From the NCBI GenBank assembly GCA_964557285.1, contig CAZKZS010000009.1:1-36116 (forward strand): DNA of 36,116 bases. Reading direction: 5' to 3'. The number at the start of each line of letters is the position of its first letter. The first letter of the stretch is position 1. The position numbers and the translations under genes were made by a program. Source of the DNA: SB15 sp964557285 (GTDB lineage: Bacteria > Chloroflexota > Anaerolineae > Aggregatilineales > J027). This document shows positions 15,440-24,359 of this stretch, piece by piece. The notes beneath the pieces were generated by a model. That model worked only from the letters and a program-made list of their open reading frames with translations, had not been told where the DNA came from and did not search any database.

Positions 15440-15958
15440 GTGCAGATGTCACGTTTGATTATCTGGCTGGTGGTGCTGAGTCTGGGGCTGTTATTTGTGC
15501 CACTTTATCTCATTTCGGATTCCCTGCGGCAGGAAAATGTCCGGCTGCAAACCGAAGCAACACTCATCCAGCAAACGCTGGCGGTGTCTCCCCAACCAAA
15601 CTCAACTGAAGCGGCACTTACAGATACCCTCATGCAAATTCAGGCTCAGAAAGGCGCGCTGGAAGCCATCCAGCCGACCTTAATCGCGGAACATATTCCC
15701 TGGTCAGAGGTCATGTTCATGCTGGGAAGTTACGACCCAAACCAGCTTTCCATTACCGCACTTTCGCAGTCAGAGAATCAACTGGCCGTCCAGGGGCAGG
15801 CTGCTGACCAGTCTCAGGTGATGGCGTATGTGGAATCGCTGAAAAAATCGGATTTATTTGCGGACGTGGTAGTACAGTCCATGATTTCAGGGGCAACCCC
15901 TCAAGCCGGTGAAGTAGGCGATTTGATCGCATTTATTATTCTGGTAGAGTTCGCATGA
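15440..15958 (+). CDS. PilN-like assembly protein
   Basis: A 172-aa protein with an N-terminal membrane helix (about 5-25), a coiled-coil segment (about 28-70) and a C-terminal alpha/beta domain (about 80-172). The pattern IPWSEVMFMLGSY, then VQGQAADQSQVMAYVESLKKSDLFADV matches the PilN family as I know it. In type IV pili PilN bridges the cytoplasmic PilM ring and the periplasmic PilO. No PilM, PilP or PilQ gene is visible in the window. It overlaps the following gene by four bases (ATGA) and follows the peptidase by six bases, so it belongs to the arl operon. Confidence 0.72.
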   Translation: MQMSRLIIWLVVLSLGLLFVPLYLISDSLRQENVRLQTEATLIQQTLAVSPQPNSTEAALTDTLMQIQAQKGALEAIQPTLIAEHIPWSEVMFMLGSYDPNQLSITALSQSENQLAVQGQAADQSQVMAYVESLKKSDLFADVVVQSMISGATPQAGEVGDLIAFIILVEFA

Positions 15959-17079
15959 ACTTCACGGAATTTCTACGTGAAAATCGTCGTTTACTGGCGC
16001 CAGTTCTGCTTGGGGTGTTGATGCTGACGGGGAATATTTTTTTCGGGGTAACGATTATTCTGCCGGAACGAAACACCAATACCGACCTGAGTACCCTGGT
16101 TGCCCGCAATAAACAGGCGGCTGCTGAAAAAATGCAGCCCACTGAAGACAACAGCAGTGTACTTCAAGCGCAAATCGAAAGTGCCGAATCCGGCCTCAAT
16201 ACCAGCGCGGAAATTCTGTTAACTGAAGACCTTGCCAGCGACCTGCTGGATAATCTGTATCAGTATGCGGATGAAAGCAGTGTCGAAATTACCACCCTGC
16301 AACTACAACCCTCCCCACCGCTTGCTGAGGATGACCCCTTTGAAGTTAAAATATTTTTGTTAGAAGTGCAGGGGACTGTTCCCAATCTAATGGCTTTTTT
16401 GATTCGGGCGCGGGAAACTGCTGTGCCAAGTGTGGCAGTTCGCAGTTTGAGTCTGGTCGAAAATACCTTAAAAATGGAACTCAGATTATATGTTTCTCCC
16501 TATGCTGCCGACGACATTTTTGTGAATCTTCCAGAGCCGATTGTTCCAGCAGGTTTGATGATGGCGGCTACGCCTATCCCTACACTGATAACAGCTTCCC
16601 CAACGCTCGACGCATCTGTTACGGCCATACCAACGGCAACTCCAACCCCCAATGAGGCCGTATCAGTAGTTGGCCCCGGCATTTATGATAACAATCATCC
16701 AGCCATTCAATACACGGCTGGCACTTGGACAGAAATTTCTTCTTATAGCGGATATGGCGGTAGTTATCATTACAGCCTGGAAACCAGCGCGGAAATGCGA
16801 TTGGATTTCTTAGGGACAGGGGTAGCGGTACAGTATGTAGCCTTCCGAAATTTTGGTATTTTTGAAGTGTACATTGATAGCGCACTTTGGGGAGAAGTTG
16901 ATTCTTATGCCGAAAAGGGAATTTTTGGGCAGCTTCTGACCATCGACGGCCTGTCTAATGGGCAGCACAGTCTGATTATTCGGAATACAGACCGCCGTCA
17001 TGCCGCCAGCGAAGGTAATGTTCTGGCAATAGATACCCTCTACGTGCTGCAAGCAAATCCAACGCCCACGCAAAATTAA
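15955..17079 (+). CDS. PilO-like protein with C-terminal beta-sandwich domain
   Basis: A 374-aa protein. An N-terminal membrane helix (about 13-34) is followed by a helical stretch (about 40-100) and an alpha/beta segment (about 100-185, with SDLLDNLYQYADESSVEITTL split over a helix and strand) as in PilO-type pilus proteins. A Thr/Pro-rich linker (about 195-235) leads to a domain of about 130 residues (about 241-370) beginning IYDNNHPAIQY and containing YHYS, VAVQYVAFRNFGIFEVYID and NGQHSLIIRNT. That resembles a jelly-roll carbohydrate-binding fold common in Chloroflexota surface proteins. The PilO assignment is weaker than the PilN one. Start overlaps pilN-like by four bases. Confidence 0.6.
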   Translation: MNFTEFLRENRRLLAPVLLGVLMLTGNIFFGVTIILPERNTNTDLSTLVARNKQAAAEKMQPTEDNSSVLQAQIESAESGLNTSAEILLTEDLASDLLDNLYQYADESSVEITTLQLQPSPPLAEDDPFEVKIFLLEVQGTVPNLMAFLIRARETAVPSVAVRSLSLVENTLKMELRLYVSPYAADDIFVNLPEPIVPAGLMMAATPIPTLITASPTLDASVTAIPTATPTPNEAVSVVGPGIYDNNHPAIQYTAGTWTEISSYSGYGGSYHYSLETSAEMRLDFLGTGVAVQYVAFRNFGIFEVYIDSALWGEVDSYAEKGIFGQLLTIDGLSNGQHSLIIRNTDRRHAASEGNVLAIDTLYVLQANPTPTQN

Positions 17080-17124
17080 GTTATAATCGGAATCATCAAT
17101 CCTGAAATTCAAGGGGAGTGTGTG

Positions 17125-18636
17125 ATGGTACGGGTGCTGGTTTTTTGGGTACTTATTTTTGCCTTATTTCCCGTTTCGGTCAGCGCTCAGGATACGCAGA
17201 CGGTTTTTACAGTTTCAGGCAGGGCAAGTCTGGAATTACCGGAAACCTGGGTCTATCGGCATTATACCGAAGAAGAAGAATTGGAAGGCTTAGACAGCGA
17301 AACATTGGTGTTTGGCACGTCGTTTGATGTCATTGACCAGTATTTAAACAATGAACAGTTTGACGGAACGGTATTTTTTCTCAGCGCCTACCCCTATAAC
17401 GTGTATGTGCCGGAAGTGTTGGGCGATCCCGTAAAAATGATGACGGATGTCACTGTATATGAGGAATCTGATGTCACATCGGAAACCTTCGCCACCTTCC
17501 CCGGCTCAGCTTTTTATTATGATGATCCGCAGTTTTTTGTGTGGGATATTCTGCTGGATACCGGAGAAATGACCTATCGGGGAACCGTCTATTCCACCCG
17601 CAAAGAAGATTTTGAACAGGTGCAGGCTGTCGTCAACAGCCTTCAAACGTATCCCCTCGCCTTAGAAAATACGCTTGATGAAACGCTGGAAACACGCACC
17701 ATCACGACTGCCGATTCACGGCTGCGTTTGTCCATCCCCGAAAACTGGCTGTACTGGAACGAGTCCGATAATTCCGTCAGTTTTGGCAGCAGTGGCAAAG
17801 CCTACGAAGGGCTGTCTTACTCTTTTAAGCCAGAAACCAATGAGGAAGTGGTGTTTCTAATTCATCGCTTGGTGAAATCTGCGCTGCGCCCGGATGAGGT
17901 GGTCAATGGCAACACAGATTTGACCAAACTCATGCAGCGTCTGGTCGCTGAAAATGGCGGCCTGCGAAAGGATACTCCTCTGGCGGTTGAGGAATGGCAG
18001 GGGATTCCCCGACTGGACAGCGCGTGGCTGGTCAAAGGGGCAAAAAACAGCGTTTTAACCCAGACGACGCTCCTGGATGGGCAGGACATTGTTTATATTG
18101 TTCAGGCGCAGTATGCCGCCGATAAACGCAGCCAGATTCAACCCGCGATTGACCGGATTTTTGCCAGTATGAGTTATACAGCGCCCGAAAGTTACCTTGA
18201 CCCCACGCAGGAAGGGCTTGAACCCGGTCAGCTTGCACCGGAATTTACCCTTTCAGGGCTGGAAGGTCAGGAAATTTCACTTTCGGAATATCGGGGCAAG
18301 GTGATTTTTATGAATCTCTGGGCGTCATGGTGCGGCCCATGCCATCGGGAAGCGCCCGCTTTGCAGTCCTACTATGAGTCCTACGGGGGCAAATTTGAAA
18401 TCCTGGCGGTTAATGTCGGCGAAACGGAAGTCGAGGCACGCGGCTTTGTGAATCAATATGGCCTGACCTTCCCTGTTCTACTCGATCCTACCGAACGGGT
18501 TTCTAAACTGTACGAACTGCGCGGGTATCCAACCACGTACATCATTGGACGGGATGGCGTGGTGCTGGAGGTCATCGTAGGCAGTTTTTCAGAACAGGGA
18601 CTCAGGGATGTGCTGGCGCTGTATGTGGGGCGATGA
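17125..18636 (+). CDS. Secreted thioredoxin-like (TlpA-type) protein
   Basis: Signal peptide (about 1-21, ending VSVSA before QDTQ) directs export. Two repeated regions of about 150 residues follow (about 28-185 and 190-355), each starting with a strand pair around SLELPETWVYR and RLSIPENWLYW. A redoxin domain closes the protein (about 365-503) with the active-site motif WCGPC, APEFTL at its start and the cis-Pro loop RGYPTTY. It would act as an exported thiol-disulfide oxidoreductase. I use ATG 17125 with AGGGGAG upstream; GTG 17122 is an in-frame alternative. It lies 45 bases after the PilO-like gene and may be co-transcribed, although a TATAAT at 17082-17087 could start a separate message. 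Confidence 0.82.
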   Translation: MVRVLVFWVLIFALFPVSVSAQDTQTVFTVSGRASLELPETWVYRHYTEEEELEGLDSETLVFGTSFDVIDQYLNNEQFDGTVFFLSAYPYNVYVPEVLGDPVKMMTDVTVYEESDVTSETFATFPGSAFYYDDPQFFVWDILLDTGEMTYRGTVYSTRKEDFEQVQAVVNSLQTYPLALENTLDETLETRTITTADSRLRLSIPENWLYWNESDNSVSFGSSGKAYEGLSYSFKPETNEEVVFLIHRLVKSALRPDEVVNGNTDLTKLMQRLVAENGGLRKDTPLAVEEWQGIPRLDSAWLVKGAKNSVLTQTTLLDGQDIVYIVQAQYAADKRSQIQPAIDRIFASMSYTAPESYLDPTQEGLEPGQLAPEFTLSGLEGQEISLSEYRGKVIFMNLWASWCGPCHREAPALQSYYESYGGKFEILAVNVGETEVEARGFVNQYGLTFPVLLDPTERVSKLYELRGYPTTYIIGRDGVVLEVIVGSFSEQGLRDVLALYVGR

Positions 18637-18921
18637 TTAACTTTCGACTTTGACGCCGCGCCAGAAAGCCACATAATTTGTAATATTGCTGGCCGCTTCT
18701 TTGGGAGCAGGGTAGTACCAGGCGGCATCTATATTCAGCTGCCCATTCACAACCACATTGTAATAGCTGGCTGTGCCTTTCCAGGGGCAGACAGTCCGTT
18801 TGGGGGAAGGCTCAAAATACTCCCATTTCACCGAGTCAGGTGGGAAATAATGATTGCCTTCCACCCGTTCGGTATATTCACTTTCTGCAAGCACGATGCC
18901 GTTCCAGATGGCTCTAGGCAT
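18637..18921 (-). CDS. DUF427 family protein
   Basis: A 94-aa protein with the DUF427 pattern: RAIWNGIVLAES, then EGNHYFPPDSV, CPWKGTASYYNV and AWYYPAPKEAASNI..YVAFWRGV. The family forms a small beta barrel; no reaction is established to my knowledge. The ATG at 18921 is preferred because AGAGGA lies eight bases upstream; the frame itself extends to 18951. It converges on the thioredoxin gene with no space between the stops, and stands alone. Confidence 0.85.
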   Translation of the reverse strand: MPRAIWNGIVLAESEYTERVEGNHYFPPDSVKWEYFEPSPKRTVCPWKGTASYYNVVVNGQLNIDAAWYYPAPKEAASNITNYVAFWRGVKVES

Positions 18922-19021
18922 GAGTGTTTTCCTCTGGCTACTCAATAACATTACTCTATGACGATATACACGGTAAAATCATTACAAAAGTCATCCGATT
19001 CTAATGACTTTCTGAGAATAT

Positions 19022-19050
19022 TTGGCAACGTCATCAGCAGGCTATAAAAT
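19022..19050 (+). promoter_or_regulatory. Candidate promoter of the liv operon
   Basis: TTGGCA (19022-19027) and TAAAAT (19045-19050) are separated by exactly 17 bases, in the roughly 200-base intergenic region before livG. An initiation site near 19057 would leave a leader of about 100 bases. No clear operator or riboswitch is recognised in that leader. Confidence 0.5.
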
Positions 19051-19157
19051 GGGTAACAGAACTTGCGGCTAAATTAGATAGTCATTAGTGTCTGTGTCCT
19101 GTCACAGGGAACATCGATTCAGTATTCAATAATTTTGATTTACTTAAAGGTCGTTTC

Positions 19158-20003
19158 TTGGAAAATTCAAAATTTGCCAGACCCTATGAGGTCAATAAAC
19201 CTCAGCGCCACCGGCTGGTGGTCGAAGATATTTATCTGAGCTTTGGCGGCGTCAACGCGCTGTCCGGTGTTAGCCTGACCTGTGAAACCGGTGAAATTCT
19301 GGCGGTGATTGGGCCAAACGGAGCAGGCAAAACCAGCCTGCTCAACTGCATTTGCGGCCTTTACCGTCCGCAAAAAGGCCGTATCCTCTATGGGGATGTC
19401 AATCTGGTCAAAACACCGCCGCACCGCCTCCCTTCACTTGGGATTGCCCGTTCCTTCCAGAATATCGAACTATTCACCCATATGTCCGCGCTGGATAACA
19501 TCATGTTAGGGCGTCATGTCCACATGAAAAAAAATATTTTCACGGCCATGCTCTACTGGGGACTCGGCCAGCGCGAAGAAATCGTCAACCGCCAGTTTGT
19601 GGAACGAGTGATTGACCTGCTGGAAATTCAGAGTATCCGCAAAAAAACGGTGGGGGCGCTGGCGTATGGCCTGCAAAAGCGGGTCGAACTGGCGCGAGCG
19701 CTGGCGATGAATCCCGGCCTGATTTTGCTGGATGAGCCGATGGCAGGCATGAACGCCGAAGAAAAAGAGGATATGGCGCGGTTTATCCTCGATATTAATG
19801 AGGAATGGGGTGTGACCTGCATCCTGATTGAGCATGATATGGGGGTCGTCATGGACATTTCTGACCGAATCGTCGTGCTGGATTTTGGACGGGTGATTGC
19901 TGCCGGAACACCGGATGAAGTTCGCACCAATCCGGCAGTTATCGAAGCCTACCTGGGTCAGGAAGACGGGATGTTATCCATTCTGGAAGAGGAAGAATCA
20001 TGA
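19158..20003 (+). CDS. livG: Branched-chain amino acid-type ABC transporter ATPase (LivG-like)
   Basis: One of two ATPases of a Liv-type importer. Walker A is GPNGAGKTS (about 52-60), the signature region is ALAYGLQKRVELARAL, Walker B is LILLDEPMAG and the switch His is in LIEHDMGVVM. The C-terminal part matches the LivG subgroup. Translation starts at TTG 19158, with AAAGG seven bases upstream; no in-frame ATG fits as well. The N terminus carries about 15 extra residues before the ABC domain. The stop overlaps the acyl-CoA synthetase start by four bases (ATGA), so the two are tightly coupled. Confidence 0.88.
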   Translation: MENSKFARPYEVNKPQRHRLVVEDIYLSFGGVNALSGVSLTCETGEILAVIGPNGAGKTSLLNCICGLYRPQKGRILYGDVNLVKTPPHRLPSLGIARSFQNIELFTHMSALDNIMLGRHVHMKKNIFTAMLYWGLGQREEIVNRQFVERVIDLLEIQSIRKKTVGALAYGLQKRVELARALAMNPGLILLDEPMAGMNAEEKEDMARFILDINEEWGVTCILIEHDMGVVMDISDRIVVLDFGRVIAAGTPDEVRTNPAVIEAYLGQEDGMLSILEEEES

Positions 20004-21895
20004 CCGCAGATACCCTTCCTAAACAACTGCGCGAAAATGCCTCCCGCTACCCCAATCGGGTCGCGCTGCGAGAAAAAGAATTTGGCATCTGGCAGGCCAT
20101 CACCTGGAAACGCTATCACGAACGAGTTCGCAGTTTTGCGCTTGGGATGCATGTTTTAGGGTTTCAGCGCGGCGATAGGATTGTTGTTATTGGAGACAAC
20201 CGACCGGAATGGGTCATTAGTGAACTGGCTGCCCAGTCATTAGGCGGGGCTTCCATCGGCGTGTATCAGGACTCTGTTCCCGATGAAATTTTGTATATTG
20301 TTTCGCAGGCGGACGCCCGTTTTGTGATTGTTGAAGACCAGGAGCAGGTCGATAAAATTATTGAAATCTGGGAGCAGATTCAGGGCGTTGAAAAAGTTAT
20401 TTACTACGACCCCAGAGGGCTGCGAAATTATACTGAACCGTATTTAATGGCCTTCCCCGAAGTTGAAGTGCTGGGGGAAGCCTTTCATGAGAAAAATCCC
20501 AAATTTTATGATGAATCTGTTGACCAGGGACAGAGCAGCGATGTAGCGATTATTTCTACAACCTCCGGCACAACCTCCCGCCCAAAACTGGCGCAAATTA
20601 CCCATTTTAATCTCATTTCAATGGGTAAAGCGCTGATGGAAATTGACCCTTTTGGGCTGGACGATGAATTTGTCTCTTTCCTGCCAATGGCGTGGATTGG
20701 CGAACAAATGATGTCGATGGGGTGCGGGATGCAGCGCGGGTTTACCCTCAGCTTTCCGGAGGAAACGGATACCGTGCAGGAAGATTTACGCGAAATTGGG
20801 CCGCGTATCATGTTTGCCCCGCCGCGCATCTGGGAAAATATGCTGAGTCGGGTGCAGGTCAAAATTGAAGATACCACCCGCCTAAAGCGGCTTTTGTTTA
20901 ACTGGGCGATGAAAATCGGCTATCGGCTGGCCGATGCCAAATTTGCAGGCCGCACCCCGGGGGCGATGGATGTACTTCTGGGTCGGCTGGCAAAAATTCT
21001 GGTGTTTAATAACCTGCTTGACCAGCTAGGGCTGCGGCATATCAAATGGGCATATACGGCAGGTGCGGCGCTGGGGCCAGATGTCTTTCGATTTTTTCAT
21101 GGTATGGGCGTTAATCTGAAACAGGGATATGGGCAAACCGAAACCACCGGAATCTGTGTGATACACAGCGATAACGATATTAAATTCCAGACAGTGGGGT
21201 GTCCCATGCCCGGTGTAGAAGTCAAAACCGACGAGTCCGGCGAAATTCTGGTACGCGGGCCAGTGTGTTTTCCTGGTTACTTTAAAAATGAAGCCGCTAC
21301 CCAGGAAGCCATTACACCGGACGGATGGGTGCGAACCGGAGATGCGGGTTATTTCGATGAGGATGGGCATCTGATTGTTATTGATCGCGCGAAGGATGTC
21401 ATGACGCTTCAGGACGGGACAAAATTTTCACCCCAGTTCATTGAAAACAAACTCAAGTTTAGCCAGTATGTGCGGGAGGCAGTGGTTTTTGGCGGTGATT
21501 GGCCGTTTGTCACTGCTTTTATCAACATTGATTTTGGCAACGTGGGCAAGTGGGCAGAAAATCATCAGCTTGCCTATACCACCTATACCGACCTTGCCCA
21601 GAAACCCGAAGTGTACCAGCTTATCCGCGCGGAGGTGGAACGCACTAACGCTGATTTGCCCCCTGCGGCACGGATTAAACGTTTTTTGCTGCTGCACAAA
21701 GAACTGGACGCAGACGACGCAGAACTCACCCGTACCCGCAAAGTTCGGCGCGGATATATTGCTAAAAATTATCATGAATTGATTGATGGGCTGTATGGGG
21801 GACAAAATTCCATTGATATTCAGTCCGTTATCGCCTATCAGGATGGTCGTACCGCTACGCTCAACATCACGTTAAGTATCGAAAATGTCATTTAA
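20000..21895 (+). CDS. AMP-forming acyl-CoA synthetase
   Basis: ANL-family enzyme that activates a carboxylic acid as acyl-adenylate and transfers it to CoA. The AMP-binding loop is TSGTTSRPK (about 188-196), followed by YGQTETTG, GWVRTGDAGYFDEDG and DRAKD, and the late catalytic Lys (K581) in RTRKVRRGY. The 631-aa length and the QDGTKFSPQFIENKLK segment fit the long-chain/aromatic acyl-CoA synthetase group. It is embedded between livG and livH, an arrangement known from other bacteria where the transported compound is probably a carboxylic acid that is activated after entry. The substrate cannot be read from sequence. Confidence 0.9.
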   Translation: MTADTLPKQLRENASRYPNRVALREKEFGIWQAITWKRYHERVRSFALGMHVLGFQRGDRIVVIGDNRPEWVISELAAQSLGGASIGVYQDSVPDEILYIVSQADARFVIVEDQEQVDKIIEIWEQIQGVEKVIYYDPRGLRNYTEPYLMAFPEVEVLGEAFHEKNPKFYDESVDQGQSSDVAIISTTSGTTSRPKLAQITHFNLISMGKALMEIDPFGLDDEFVSFLPMAWIGEQMMSMGCGMQRGFTLSFPEETDTVQEDLREIGPRIMFAPPRIWENMLSRVQVKIEDTTRLKRLLFNWAMKIGYRLADAKFAGRTPGAMDVLLGRLAKILVFNNLLDQLGLRHIKWAYTAGAALGPDVFRFFHGMGVNLKQGYGQTETTGICVIHSDNDIKFQTVGCPMPGVEVKTDESGEILVRGPVCFPGYFKNEAATQEAITPDGWVRTGDAGYFDEDGHLIVIDRAKDVMTLQDGTKFSPQFIENKLKFSQYVREAVVFGGDWPFVTAFINIDFGNVGKWAENHQLAYTTYTDLAQKPEVYQLIRAEVERTNADLPPAARIKRFLLLHKELDADDAELTRTRKVRRGYIAKNYHELIDGLYGGQNSIDIQSVIAYQDGRTATLNITLSIENVI

Positions 21896-21922
21896 GAATT
21901 TTATTGGTGGAAAGAATTACTT

Positions 21923-23161
21923 ATGCCCGCGACAATTTTTGAGTCCGCCTTAGATGCTCTGGTTGACCTGCTGCTGAATTTTGGCGATGGCAACCAGATT
22001 CGCCAGTTTATCAGCCTGACTTACACCGGAATCAGCGAAGGGGCGCTGCTGGCGCTGATTGCGTTAGGGCTGGTGCTGATTTTTAAATCGACGGATGTCA
22101 TTAACTTCGCGCATGGCGAATTTATGGTGCTGGGGGCTTACGTCGCCTATGAAATGCTTACCCCTCTGGTCGATAGCAATGTATCGCTGGAAGATAAATT
22201 AGGCGACTGGCGCGGCGCTTCCGGTATTTTACTGGTGCTGTTGGCCTTAAGCATGGTCTATCGGGCAGCACAGGTGCGCCGGACTCAAACCGGAGAAAAA
22301 ACCAATTGGTCAAAATTGGTATCAGTTTTTTACGTGGTAGCACTGGTTATTGTCCTGTTTAACGTCTTTTACCTGACCCGTCTAATTCAAAACAATGACC
22401 CACCCTCAAAATGGTGGGCGCTGGCGATGGCCTGCATCATCATGGTGGTGGTTGGGGTGCTGGTCGAACGGCTGATTTTGCGCCGCCTGATCGGTGAACC
22501 CGTCATTTCCGTGATTATGGTGACGATTGGCCTGAGCAGCATCATCCGGGCTTTTGTAGGGGCATATTGGGGCATTTCCCCTTACCGTCTGCAAACCAAC
22601 ATTTTCCCTGGCTTTTTTAATGACTTTATGAATGTAGCCGAAGGTGACAAAGCCCAGTATCGTCTGGAAATTGAAGGGGCGCGGCGGCCTCTGCTGCTGG
22701 AATATGAAAATCTGTATACGATTTTTATCGTGATTTTTCTGCTGGTGCTGTTTATGATTTTTTTCCGGCGCAGCAAAGAAGGCATCGCTATGCGCGCCGC
22801 CGCCGACGACCAGCAGGCAGCCATGAGCATGGGTATCAGCATCAGCCGGGTGTTTGCCTTTGCCTGGTCAATTGCCGCCTTTACCGCAGGGGTAGCCGGT
22901 TTGATGGTCGCCAACCTGACTCAGGTCAGTGGGGATATTAACAGTGTGGGGTTGCGGGCGTTTCCGGTGATTATTCTCGGTGGGCTGGACTCTATACCCG
23001 GCGCGATTGTCGGCGGGCTGGTCATTGGCTTAATTGAGCAGTATACCAGCGCCTATATCGACCCATCCCTTAAGAACGTCATCCCCTACGTTGTGCTGAT
23101 TGTCGTGCTGATGATCCGCCCCTACGGTTTGTTCGGTCAGAAGATTATCGAGCGAGTGTAA
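21923..23161 (+). CDS. livH: Liv-type ABC transporter permease (LivH-like), enlarged
   Basis: Inner-membrane permease. The N-terminal GALLALIALGLVLIFKSTDVINFAHGEFMVLGAY is the LivH hallmark, and EGIAMRAAADDQQAAMSMGI is the coupling loop contacting the ATPase. The C-terminal LGGLDSIPGAIVGG is also typical. At 412 aa it is about 100 residues longer than usual: an insert at about 75-165 adds charged loops and about two extra hydrophobic segments (around 93-112 and 132-152). It begins 27 bases after the synthetase stop and ends three bases before livM. Confidence 0.9.
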   Translation: MPATIFESALDALVDLLLNFGDGNQIRQFISLTYTGISEGALLALIALGLVLIFKSTDVINFAHGEFMVLGAYVAYEMLTPLVDSNVSLEDKLGDWRGASGILLVLLALSMVYRAAQVRRTQTGEKTNWSKLVSVFYVVALVIVLFNVFYLTRLIQNNDPPSKWWALAMACIIMVVVGVLVERLILRRLIGEPVISVIMVTIGLSSIIRAFVGAYWGISPYRLQTNIFPGFFNDFMNVAEGDKAQYRLEIEGARRPLLLEYENLYTIFIVIFLLVLFMIFFRRSKEGIAMRAAADDQQAAMSMGISISRVFAFAWSIAAFTAGVAGLMVANLTQVSGDINSVGLRAFPVIILGGLDSIPGAIVGGLVIGLIEQYTSAYIDPSLKNVIPYVVLIVVLMIRPYGLFGQKIIERV

Positions 23162-23164
23162 AAT

Positions 23165-24271
23165 ATGGCTACACAATCGGGTATTTTCCACGAAAGTTAT
23201 GCCTCCGATATGCAGCTTCGTCCCACGACGATGCAGCGCTGGCGGATGATGCTGGTGCTGGCGCTGGTGGTGATTTTCCCATTTGTCGCGGGAAATTATG
23301 AAGTTCGCCTTGCCAATCAGGTGATTATCGCGGCTATCGGAGCGCTCGGTTTAAATATTCTGGTTGGTTACACCGGACAAATCAGCCTGGGGCAGGGCGC
23401 ATTTTTAGCAGTAGGCGCATATGCGTCCGGGATGCTGGTGGTATATTCCACAGGGCCGGACGCAGAAATCCCGATAGAAATTCCCTGGTGGCTTTCGGTG
23501 CTACTGGCTGCCTTTGTGACTGCCGGAGTCGGCGCGATTTTTGGTATTCCCTCCCTGCGATTAAAAGGGCTTTATCTGGCAGTTGCAACGCTGGCTGCCC
23601 AGCAAATTGTCGCCTGGGTGATTATCAACTGGGACCCGGTGGACGGCAAAATCGACGGTGAAACCACCGACGCGCTGCAAATACCGGATGCTCATTTTTT
23701 CGGGTCACGGATTAACCATGATGAACGGGCGTTTTATGTGCTGGGTGTCCTGATTTTAATAGGCTGCATTTTGCTGGTGACAAATCTGTTTCGTACTCAC
23801 ATCGGGCGGGCGTTTATCGCTATCCGTGACCAGGATATTGCTGCGTCCGTGATGGGGGTGAATCTATTTCGTTATAAACTGCTGGCGTTTGCCACCTCCT
23901 CCTTTTTTGTCGGGCTGGCGGGCGCGTTAACCGCCCAGCACAGTAATTCCATCAGCTTCGAACGTTTCACGCTGGAAGTATCTATTGCCTACCTTGCCAT
24001 GATTATCATTGGAGGGCTGGGAACGGTCAGTGGTTCGATTTATGGGGCGGCATTTATCGTGCTGCTGCCGGAAATTTTACGGGAAGCAGGAAATATCTTT
24101 GCAGATTTAGACATTATCTCGTCGGATACTCTCAACCAGTACCTGCCGTTTATTCGGGATGGTGCATTTGGGGCGGCTATTGTATTAACGCTGATGTTTG
24201 AACCGGAGGGCATCGTTAAACTTTGGCGGGATACCAAAGACTACTTTCGCCTGTGGCCGTTTAGTTATTAA
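23165..24271 (+). CDS. livM: Liv-type ABC transporter permease (LivM-like)
   Basis: Second permease of the importer. NILVGYTGQISLGQGAFLAVGAY is the LivM hallmark, and AIRDQDIAASVMGVNLFRYKLLAFATSSF is the coupling helix region. Several hydrophobic helices span the 368 residues, and the C terminus ends with the usual FEPEGIVKLW. The spacing of three bases to livH indicates joint translation. A gap of 88 bases to livK follows. Confidence 0.92.
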   Translation: MATQSGIFHESYASDMQLRPTTMQRWRMMLVLALVVIFPFVAGNYEVRLANQVIIAAIGALGLNILVGYTGQISLGQGAFLAVGAYASGMLVVYSTGPDAEIPIEIPWWLSVLLAAFVTAGVGAIFGIPSLRLKGLYLAVATLAAQQIVAWVIINWDPVDGKIDGETTDALQIPDAHFFGSRINHDERAFYVLGVLILIGCILLVTNLFRTHIGRAFIAIRDQDIAASVMGVNLFRYKLLAFATSSFFVGLAGALTAQHSNSISFERFTLEVSIAYLAMIIIGGLGTVSGSIYGAAFIVLLPEILREAGNIFADLDIISSDTLNQYLPFIRDGAFGAAIVLTLMFEPEGIVKLWRDTKDYFRLWPFSY

Positions 24272-24359
24272 GTGATAGCACTAAAAAGAAAGGAGCTGAC
24301 CGTTCGACAAACTTATTTCCCTTGCACCGTACAGAGGTTTATCGAAAAAGGAGTTTGAA

